Origin: Nitrospira defluvii
GTDB lineage: Bacteria; Nitrospirota; Nitrospiria; Nitrospirales; Nitrospiraceae
Direction: 5' to 3'
Assembly: GCA_000196815.1 (NCBI GenBank)
Contig: FP929003.1
Span: forward strand, 2,875,501-2,939,500
Length of the DNA: 64,000 bases
Position 1 is the first letter of the stretch; the number at the start of each line of letters is the position of its first letter. The notes under the pieces were generated by a model. It searched no databases and was not told where the DNA came from. It saw only the letters and a list, made by a program, of their open reading frames with translations. Positions 1 through 5,999 of the stretch are shown piece by piece. The position numbers and the translations under genes were made by a program.

Positions 1-359
1 TCGAAATGTAGGGTTTCCAGTCCATCCCCATCCTTCCTGATACGACCATCACCATGGCACTCTGCAACTGTTCGCGCTCGGCAATTAAGGTACTACTGGC
101 GACCTTCGTTACCACGGCCTAAACGGCCGGCCAGGACCACCATTGAGGGCGGTGCTCACTCCACATCCACGACGTTCGCGCGCCGTGCCACCCACAAGCC
201 GAAGGTGTCGTATGAGATCGCACACGGGCGTCTGAGCCGTGCAATCCTGCCCCCTTCAGTCGCGTCTCATGTCCCGCTCCTGGACTGCCGCGGCAGACTC
301 TCGTCAGAACGGCGCGACTGCAGTACAATCCGATCCCTCACAGCAAGGAGGGATGTCCC
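1..359. other. Leading stretch without a recognised gene
   Basis: I see no convincing coding region, RNA gene or repeat here. Open frames on both strands lack ribosome binding sites and give arginine- and serine-rich translations typical of antisense frames in GC-rich DNA. The last 25 bases hold the ribosome binding site (AAGGAGGG) of the next gene. A promoter for that gene probably lies in the last 150 bases but I cannot single one out. Confidence 0.5.
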
Positions 360-1181
360 ATGACCATACGAACCTTTGCTCCGCGTGTCGGCCTGCTGGT
401 TGCGCTGAGTGCCGCACTGCTGCTGCCGGCCTCCACACCGTGGGCCGGGACGGGTGCCGTGCGGCCGGGAAGCGGCTACACCATCGCCGGCCATCCATTG
501 GATGACCGCGACCCGCAGTACACGGTGAACGACTATCGCACCTACGTCATCGCCGGGTGCGTGCCGAAATATCTGCCGATTAAGGGGCCCGTCGGTTCCG
601 TGTGGGTCGCCTGTAACGATCTGGATTACGCGAAGGACAAGGTAGTCGAAAGCCGGTTCGTATCCTGCCTGGAGATGTTTCCGGGCGGCGTGCTGCAAGG
701 GCTGTTCATCAAAGAGGTGAACAACCGCACGTGGGAATCGTTCCGGTTCTCCTGCCGGGAACTGCAGGCCGACGGCACGGTCGGGTCCCGTTGGGAGAAG
801 AGCCCGTTCCTCTTCAATTACGAAAAAGAGGGCACATTGTTCGAGACTACGGTGCCGACCAGCCGGCTCTCCATCGGCCTGTACGAGGTCTACAACAAGC
901 TGCAACTCCGGGAGAGTCTCCTGCAAGTGGGGCTGGAACATGCCACCGCGGAGGATATCCACGAGAACGGGGTAAAAGGACAAGATCCGCAATCCATTCA
1001 GGTCAGCCCCAGGGTGCCGGATGCGTTCGGACTGGGAGGCATAGCGGGCACACACAAATGGGAATGTCCTCCGGGGATGGTGGTGACCGGCGCCGCCATC
1101 GGCCACGTGCCCGATAAGAAGGGAAAACACACCCGCCCGGTCTATCTCCTCATGGAGTGCCGGAAACTCTTTCACGGATAG
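360..1181 (+). CDS. Secreted protein of unknown function
   Basis: This 273-residue protein begins with a classical signal peptide: basic residues, a hydrophobic run through about residue 25, and an Ala-rich cleavage zone near residues 28-30. The mature part contains several cysteines (in the contexts AGCVP, WVACND, VSCLEM, FSCREL, WECPPG and MECRKL), which suggests a disulphide-stabilised periplasmic or extracellular domain. The C-terminal stretch with WECPPGMVVTGAAIGHV resembles segments in which a cysteine precedes a Gly-rich beta strand. I recognise no catalytic motif or named family. The start is well supported by AAGGAGGG about eight bases before ATG. It stands alone: nothing in the flanking 350 bases on either side looks co-transcribed. 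Confidence 0.8.
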   Translation: MTIRTFAPRVGLLVALSAALLLPASTPWAGTGAVRPGSGYTIAGHPLDDRDPQYTVNDYRTYVIAGCVPKYLPIKGPVGSVWVACNDLDYAKDKVVESRFVSCLEMFPGGVLQGLFIKEVNNRTWESFRFSCRELQADGTVGSRWEKSPFLFNYEKEGTLFETTVPTSRLSIGLYEVYNKLQLRESLLQVGLEHATAEDIHENGVKGQDPQSIQVSPRVPDAFGLGGIAGTHKWECPPGMVVTGAAIGHVPDKKGKHTRPVYLLMECRKLFHG

Positions 1182-1208
1182 GGAAGAGTCGGAGATAGGC
1201 CGAGCTGA

Positions 1209-1602
1209 GGTCAGGTCTTTTTCTGTGCACGCCCTCCGGTCGCAGCGTTCGCCTTGAAGCGGCCTTGCAAGACATGGCCCACCCGCTCGTGACGGCGGTT
1301 AAAGGCTTGGGTATAGACGCCATTGAGCTAGCGCATGGCGGTGGAGAGATTGGCCTCGGGTGCTTCCACCAGCAGGTGAAAGTGGTTGCTCATCAGGCTG
1401 TAGGCATGCAGCACGAGATGACAGCGGGCGACGACCCGCTCCAGCACGCCCAAGAACCGCCGCCGATCCTCGTCGTCGAGGAAGATGTCTTGGCGGGCAT
1501 TGCCTCGAGCAGTAATGTGATAGAGCGCCCCGGCATATTCAAGGCGCAACGGTCGGGCCACGGGGGGCTACCCTATCAACCTGCACAGTTCAAGATCTGA
1601 CC
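1209..1602 (-). mobile_element. Decayed RAYT-type element with imperfect inverted ends
   Basis: An 11-base sequence at 1209-1219 (GGTCAGGTCTT) is repeated in inverted orientation at 1592-1602 (AAGATCTGACC), with one mismatch. The two ends enclose a broken REP-associated tyrosine transposase gene on the minus strand. Elements of this class are single transposase genes flanked by short palindromic or inverted sequences, so the geometry fits. The unit is about 394 bp, much shorter than an intact element, because the 3' half of the transposase has been lost. It is unlikely to be active. Confidence 0.6.
1211..1561 (-). pseudogene. Truncated REP-associated tyrosine transposase (Y1_Tnp) with amber codon
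   Basis: The first 77 codons encode the N-terminal half of a TnpA_REP/RAYT protein: an opening MARPLRLEYAGALYHITARG, an RRRFLGVL segment and the HUH-type metal-binding HFHLLVE. A TAG at 1328-1330 then interrupts the frame. Reading through it gives LNGVYTQAFNRRH followed by RVGHVLQGRFK, the expected continuation of the family, so the TAG probably replaced a glutamine CAG. After QGRFK the sequence diverges and stops at TGA 1211-1213. The catalytic tyrosine region is therefore missing. Family members usually run to 200 residues or more. Confidence 0.85.
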
Positions 1603-1696
1603 CTCTTGGCTCGGACGTTGTGACGCGGCGTCGCGGCGTGACCCAGCCTGCTTGATTTTCAAGACAGTTGCTGCCCCTTAGCGTCTGCCCTCACAG

Positions 1697-2176
1697 TTAG
1701 GCGAGCCGCCGCCCGCTGAGTAACCAGTAGCCACCGAGTACACATCCATAAAGCGCTACCCCGAGAACGACCAGTTCGAGCTGGCGCGACAAATCTGAGT
1801 CGAACACGCCGTAGCACCACGCAGTTACACCGAGGAAAAGAGCGATTGCTCCTCGATACCGAATACTACGAGCAGAGGGATTGGTTGACGTTTCGCCCAA
1901 CAATTGTTCTGGTGGGCGCGATGAGATACCATACACAATTGGGCCGGCCATGATCCACGCGGGAAAGCCGATTACGACTACGAGTGCGGTCCATATCCGG
2001 AGACGGGCATCGGGTATTAGGAAAATGGCGTAAAGGAGAGCTGCGTATCCGAAAAACGCCCCTATCACCACCGCAAACAAGCGCCAGCGCCCCGACGTCG
2101 CAAGACGCCACAGACCCAAAACGAATGCAAACGCGCTGACAATCAGAATCAAACCGGGAGATGATCGGTATGGCAT
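1697..2176 (-). CDS. Small membrane protein, probable integron cassette gene
   Basis: The 159-residue product has four strongly hydrophobic segments, roughly residues 7-27, 31-54, 61-84 and 108-155 (the last may be two helices), so it should be an inner-membrane protein. No family or catalytic motif is recognisable. Its stop codon overlaps GCCTAAC, a perfect match to the RYYYAAC core of an attC site. A CGTTTGGGC sequence about 10 bases upstream of the start resembles the partner core. Both are the positions expected when a gene sits in an integron cassette. It is co-oriented with the next three minus-strand genes. Base composition is lower in GC than the neighbouring polysaccharide and 22-kb regions. 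Confidence 0.65.
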   Translation of the reverse strand: MPYRSSPGLILIVSAFAFVLGLWRLATSGRWRLFAVVIGAFFGYAALLYAIFLIPDARLRIWTALVVVIGFPAWIMAGPIVYGISSRPPEQLLGETSTNPSARSIRYRGAIALFLGVTAWCYGVFDSDLSRQLELVVLGVALYGCVLGGYWLLSGRRLA

Positions 2177-2184
2177 ATTTGCTC

Positions 2185-2280
2185 GCCCAAACGTTGCGAC
2201 TAAGCGAGCGCCTGCGCGCGCAGCGCGACGGGAACCCTACAGCGTAACTGTTTGGCGCTCCGCTTAAGCCGCGAGTTATA
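2185..2280 (-). other. attC-like recombination site 1
   Basis: On the minus strand this runs from TATAAC, overlapping the stop codon of the 2276-2893 gene, to CGTTTGGGC just before the next gene start. Within it TAAGCGAGCGCC (2201-2212) pairs with GGCGCTCCGCTTA (2254-2266), leaving a single extrahelical base. Folded, bulge-containing stems of this kind are the hallmark of integron attC sites. The outer core boxes match RYYYAAC and GTTRRRY only approximately, so I rate this below site 2. Confidence 0.5.
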
Positions 2281-2893
2281 CTGCCCAGATACCGATGCCG
2301 AACGCTGCAAACTGTTGCTCCCATGCCTTTAGTGCTTCGTTTCCAAGCTCGTACAGATCGCCGAGAGGCGCACCGCTGCCGTCAACGACTGAACCGGTAA
2401 CAACAACCTGTGAGAATCCGCCCCCAGAGGCAATCTGCTTCGGCCCAGTGGCCGTAAACACGATTGCTATTCCCGATCCCGCGCCGGGACCAGCTGACAT
2501 CCTTAGAACACGCTTCACGTTCAGCAGCTTGGGCGATCTCTTAGAGTGACCACCATCCCGCGACGGATAACCATGCTTGTCGTTGTTGGAGAGATCAATA
2601 ATCATCTGTAGCGCCGCGCAACCGGCGATTGTTCTTTCAATATCTTTTTGATCTAGTCCATTCTTTCCAGCCCATCGGCGAAGATGATCTCGGAGGTTCG
2701 CGATGTTGTGGATCAGCGTATGCGCCAAGTTAGAGATCTGAGGCTCCGTAAGGCCATCAAGAAAATCCTGGTAGAGGCCGAACTGCTTCTCGTCAGCAAT
2801 AATCTTCGGTGGGAACTTGCTCAGGTCGCCTTCCACGGCGGCGTCAATGGCCGCGTAACAGCGATGAAGCCTATCAAGCAGCTCATCTTTCAC
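2276..2893 (-). CDS. Hypothetical protein, probable integron cassette gene
   Basis: A 205-residue soluble protein begins at a GTG (2891-2893) preceded by AGGTGA about eight bases upstream. The first 120 residues look helical (DRLHRCYAAIDAAV, NLAHTLIHNIANLRDHLRRW, CAALQMIIDLSNNDKHG). The second half is Gly-rich with beta-like alternation. The NNDKHG turn after a helical domain is reminiscent of HEPN-like or DUF4145-like proteins, but I cannot claim membership. The gene lies exactly between two attC-like sites (2185-2280 and 2936-3028), with the stop inside one and the start about 43 bases after the core of the other. That is standard cassette geometry. Confidence 0.65.
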   Translation of the reverse strand: MKDELLDRLHRCYAAIDAAVEGDLSKFPPKIIADEKQFGLYQDFLDGLTEPQISNLAHTLIHNIANLRDHLRRWAGKNGLDQKDIERTIAGCAALQMIIDLSNNDKHGYPSRDGGHSKRSPKLLNVKRVLRMSAGPGAGSGIAIVFTATGPKQIASGGGFSQVVVTGSVVDGSGAPLGDLYELGNEALKAWEQQFAAFGIGIWAV

Positions 2894-2935
2894 GATGCTT
2901 CACCTCGCTTGCAATGCAGCGGCGCCTCCTTCGAC

Positions 2936-3028
2936 ACCCAACGGCCAGCATCATCCGACGCCAAAACCGGCGCAAGTTCTCGGTGGCGTTCAAACTAACT
3001 CGCGGTCGGGTGCATGCCGTTGTTAGGC
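2936..3028 (-). other. attC-like recombination site 2 (best match)
   Basis: Read on the minus strand, the 93-bp site starts with GCCTAAC (perfect RYYYAAC, plus-strand 3022-3028) and ends with GTTGGGT (perfect GTTRRRY, plus-strand 2936-2942). The two arms are imperfectly complementary: AAC, GGC, GCA and CCGAC blocks pair in register with unpaired bases between them, and an inner GACGCC/GGCGTT stem follows. Length, core boxes and bulged-arm structure agree with attC sites of integron cassettes. It lies eight bases past the stop codon of the 3036-4148 gene, as expected if it is that gene's own site. Confidence 0.7.
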
Positions 3029-3035
3029 TGCAATG

Positions 3036-4148
3036 TCATGCCTGAACCTTGGTTTGAGCAGCCTGCAATTTCCAAAGGAAGTATCCCTTCTTGTCGCTGA
3101 TTTCGCCCTGGTCTTTGAGCTGTGCGACGCGGTCAGCAATCATGGCTGCTGCGCTCACTGCCACCCCAGTAGTAATTGTTGTAACCGGCACTCCCATGAA
3201 TGCAACTGCGTCCAGTCCGATTAAGCCTGTGAGAATACCCATCTTGCGAAGGACACTTGATTTCTCGATTCTTGTAAATGTCTTTTGCACATCATTCAGC
3301 GCGGCATCGATCTGGTTTCGTTGAATGCTTCGCACCTCTCTAGCAAACCCCTCAGTACCAACCGACGACTTAATGCCGTTCACTGAATCAAGAAGTGTCC
3401 GGCTAAACGCGCTAAAGGCGTCATAGTTGTCTTCCTTGACCTTTGAGATTGTTGTGATGTCAATCCCATCTAAGAATGGGACCTGCAGAGACAGCAACGC
3501 CTGAAGACGATCGTCTGTAAGCCATTCGTGCCGTTCATGAAACAGGGAATAAGAGCCGAACTCTTCTGGGAGGTTGACCTGATGCTTGAGAAACTCGAGC
3601 TCCATATTCAGGGGTGGGATGAACGGGGCGTAAATGATCTGGCCCGTTTTCATGTATTCGCGTCCGGGTCCTCCAATCCATTCCAAGAACTCAGACGGTA
3701 TGCTGTGATAAGACCAACCAGCATAGGCAACTTTCAGCCCGTTGTTCAGTATCTTTGATTTGTTTGTCCAAGCAAGCTTCGGGCGATAAAGGAGCGTGAA
3801 TGGAGAGGGCCGAAGATTCTGCAATTCGTCAAGTACTTCTGGAATGTAGCCCGGTCGATATTCATCGACGGGCATTGGAATGGATCGATAACTAGCATTG
3901 TCAGATGCCCAGTCTCGTGTATCGCGAAGGATCAGGGTGTCAGCAATCAGGAACACCTTCTTTGCAAGTGCTTCGAAGTTGCGGAATGACGTTACGTTGA
4001 GGATGAGATTGACCCCAGTGTGATCTGACAGGGCCGCAGACAGAGCTTCACTGTTTGCCCGATACCAGAACTCGACCAGACCACCGAAATCTTCCGGATC
4101 CCGATCGGTAAAGTCGAATAGGTCGCGCTGAATTCTAGCAAGAAGCAT
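3036..4148 (-). CDS. Hypothetical protein, probable integron cassette gene
   Basis: The 370-residue product has no family I recognise. The N-terminal two thirds look like a mixed globular domain (for example WYRANSEALSAALSDHTG, RPSPFTLLYRPKLAWTN). The last 70 residues hold an Ala/Val/Gly-rich hydrophobic segment around residues 305-340 that could be a membrane-associating hairpin, followed by a short charged tail. It starts at ATG 4146-4148 without a strong ribosome binding site, as is common in cassettes. A GTTGGGC core lies about 36 bases upstream and a well-formed attC-like site eight bases downstream. Confidence 0.6.
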   Translation of the reverse strand: MLLARIQRDLFDFTDRDPEDFGGLVEFWYRANSEALSAALSDHTGVNLILNVTSFRNFEALAKKVFLIADTLILRDTRDWASDNASYRSIPMPVDEYRPGYIPEVLDELQNLRPSPFTLLYRPKLAWTNKSKILNNGLKVAYAGWSYHSIPSEFLEWIGGPGREYMKTGQIIYAPFIPPLNMELEFLKHQVNLPEEFGSYSLFHERHEWLTDDRLQALLSLQVPFLDGIDITTISKVKEDNYDAFSAFSRTLLDSVNGIKSSVGTEGFAREVRSIQRNQIDAALNDVQKTFTRIEKSSVLRKMGILTGLIGLDAVAFMGVPVTTITTGVAVSAAAMIADRVAQLKDQGEISDKKGYFLWKLQAAQTKVQA

Positions 4149-4183
4149 CCACTCTCACCACGGACCAAGTTTTCGCGATTGCA

Positions 4184-4190
4184 GCCCAAC
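4184..4190 (-). other. Isolated attC R'-type core (GTTGGGC)
   Basis: GTTGGGC on the minus strand is a perfect GTTRRRY core and sits upstream of the 3036-4148 gene where a cassette junction is expected. The only partner I can offer is GACTAAC over the stop codon at 4388-4394. That would give a 211-bp site, longer than most attC sites, and I see no complementary arms. The site may be a remnant. Confidence 0.3.
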
Positions 4191-4388
4191 TATTGAGGAT
4201 ACTAGCCAGCACATGACCCACCCATAAAGCGTGAGATGGTGCGGGATTTTTGCGCACACTCAACAACTTGTCAATGGTTCTCCTGCTGTCCCACGGCATC
4301 GTATGTCCAAGGAAACAGTGCAAGGAATCACTGTGGCCATGAGCGGCGGCAGAACGGCGAAGCCATTCGGACTTCCACACGATGGAGG

Positions 4389-5141
4389 TTAGTCCACATT
4401 TCTGCAGTACTGCTCATCACTGGACTTTAACCAATCATCGAGTGCAGTAAGTGCTGCCTGCACGTCCGGCTTTAGCAACTCCGAAGCCTTTGCTTGGCCG
4501 TGTACCAGCTTGTTCCGCACGTTATGGACGTACCGGAACTGCTCGAACATCTGTGACGTCATCTTCTGCTCTTCTACAAGAATTCGAGCAGCAGCAAGTA
4601 CGTTGGGCGCTCGACCGTGGGTATCTGTGACAAACTCTGAGTAATTGATGAGCCCCTTCTCGAACCGTGCCCAATTGAACATGAAGGCACCAATGACTTG
4701 AGTCTCCGGGATATCAGGGACACCCAACTCTTCATCGAACAACCGTAAGAAGAGCAAGCGTGCCAGCTCGGCATAGACGCTTACTTTGTCTCGCTCGACC
4801 GTCAGGCCGTTACCTTGGTGGTAAAGCTGATTACGAAGACGGTGATACCACTCAATTTCGCCAAGTTCGATACCGTCGAGTTTGGTTGGAGAAAACTCTT
4901 CCAGCGCATCAAGCAGCTTGGGAAAGCTTTCGGATATCTCTTGATAACGCGCACGCGGTACGTGAATCCCTGTTAGTCGCTTCGGAAGGCCAAGGAAGGT
5001 TTTGATCGTGAGTTCGACTGCGTTGTCGATGACGATCATGGCTAAACGACGATCGGCTTCGCCTCCCTTTCGAAGCAGCTCAAGCCCATGACGCAGGAGT
5101 TCCCGTGGACCCGACGCCCAAGGCGAAGAGCAACGCGGCAT
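4389..5141 (-). CDS. HEPN-like protein with two Rx4H motifs
   Basis: I place the start at ATG 5139-5141 rather than the upstream GTG at 5165, because AAAGGA lies about 13 bases before the ATG. The 250-residue protein is mainly helical and contains two R-N-x3-H motifs: RNQLYH (about residues 103-108) and RNKLVH (about residues 209-214). This is the Rx4-6H signature of HEPN domains, many of which are RNases in toxin-antitoxin, abortive-infection or RNA-processing systems. Two copies in one chain suggest a tandem HEPN arrangement. No antitoxin-like partner is adjacent. It is the promoter-distal-most of the four co-oriented cassette-like genes in this window. Confidence 0.6.
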   Translation of the reverse strand: MPRCSSPWASGPRELLRHGLELLRKGGEADRRLAMIVIDNAVELTIKTFLGLPKRLTGIHVPRARYQEISESFPKLLDALEEFSPTKLDGIELGEIEWYHRLRNQLYHQGNGLTVERDKVSVYAELARLLFLRLFDEELGVPDIPETQVIGAFMFNWARFEKGLINYSEFVTDTHGRAPNVLAAARILVEEQKMTSQMFEQFRYVHNVRNKLVHGQAKASELLKPDVQAALTALDDWLKSSDEQYCRNVD

Positions 5142-5369
5142 GATCGATTCTTTATCCTTTCCCACGTGAACCGGAACGGAGGCTGCGGATTTTCCACCAA
5201 GCTTGCAGTCCTGTCAAATAAGTAACCGTGCAAGCTCTCTGACGACGTAAACTCCCATTTAAGCTGTTGCAAATTCGCCTCCCCAACTAGGGCTCCTCCT
5301 AGGGTCGGCCCTGGCATTCGATGTGGTACTTCATGTCTGTACACATCGGGCGAACCCAGGAGGCCTATC

Positions 5370-5849
5370 ATGATGACTAGACGCTTCGCACTGATTCCCG
5401 GATTATTGCTCACCCTTGGCGGATGTATGACAAATGCCACCGTCGAGCTGACGAAGGCGCCGTTCGACGCCACGACCCAACTCACCAACGGCACATCCGG
5501 GGCCACCAAAGAGTTTCTCGATCCGACGACCGAATTTACGTCGAGCACCACACCCGGCGCGCTCGCCGACGGCCGTCTGCTCAGGGCCAAACAAAAGGCC
5601 ACCGTCTTCGCGATGCATACGCACGAAAATCTCCGCGCGGACATCGCCCGCGGCCAGGGAGAATATCTTGCGTCGTTGGCAAGCCTCACCGGCGTCTCCA
5701 CCGATCAGTGGACGGACCTTCAGGACCGCATGAGAAATGCTTATCCCGATCTGTTCAATGAGCAGATCTCGCCGGCGCATTCCAGCGAGCGAATCGTCGA
5801 GATAGCCTGGGCACGCGGGTATGGCATGCAGGCGCCTGTTGATCGATGA
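5370..5849 (+). CDS. DUF3015-like lipoprotein
   Basis: A 159-residue protein starts ATG-ATG after AGGAGG (either methionine is possible) and carries a lipobox, LTLGGC, near residue 19. It is therefore probably a lipidated periplasmic or outer-membrane protein. After a Thr-rich linker (residues 22-65) comes a domain with HENLRADIARGQGEYLASLA and a following LTGV, which resembles the conserved core of DUF3015 proteins. No enzymatic role is known to me for that family. It is followed by 150 bases and then the promoter of the large 22-kb cluster, and is likely transcribed on its own. Confidence 0.7.
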   Translation: MMTRRFALIPGLLLTLGGCMTNATVELTKAPFDATTQLTNGTSGATKEFLDPTTEFTSSTTPGALADGRLLRAKQKATVFAMHTHENLRADIARGQGEYLASLASLTGVSTDQWTDLQDRMRNAYPDLFNEQISPAHSSERIVEIAWARGYGMQAPVDR

Positions 5850-5950
5850 GTGACTTGACGCCTGTTCCAGCGGGCTGACGCCTCCCCGAACCGTGCCATT
5901 GGGCTCGCTCCGGCCCGGACAAATACACGTATTCCCACGCGTGTCAGCGG

Positions 5951-5979
5951 TTGACAGGGTCGTGCGAGCGGCGTAGGTT
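5951..5979 (+). promoter_or_regulatory. Sigma70-like promoter of the 22-kb cluster
   Basis: A perfect TTGACA (5951-5956) is followed after 17 bases by TAGGTT (5974-5979), which matches TATAAT at three positions. The ATG of the first cluster gene is 20 bases further on. Spacing and position are right. The weak -10 leaves room for doubt or for an activator. Confidence 0.45.
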
Positions 5980-5999
5980 TCGGTCACCTGACGGAACCT

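Noticed and set aside
267-1175. A 302-codon minus-strand frame opposite the first secreted protein gene
   Set aside because: The plus-strand gene has a signal peptide and a strong ribosome binding site. The antisense frame has neither.
4135-4380. An 81-codon minus-strand frame between two cassette-like genes
   Set aside because: It overlaps the start of the next gene and the cassette core, lacks a ribosome binding site and has no domain-like pattern.
4184-4394. A third full attC site between two cassette-like genes
   Set aside because: One core is perfect, but the other matches poorly. The length (211 bp) is above the usual range and I found no complementary arms. Only the core is listed.
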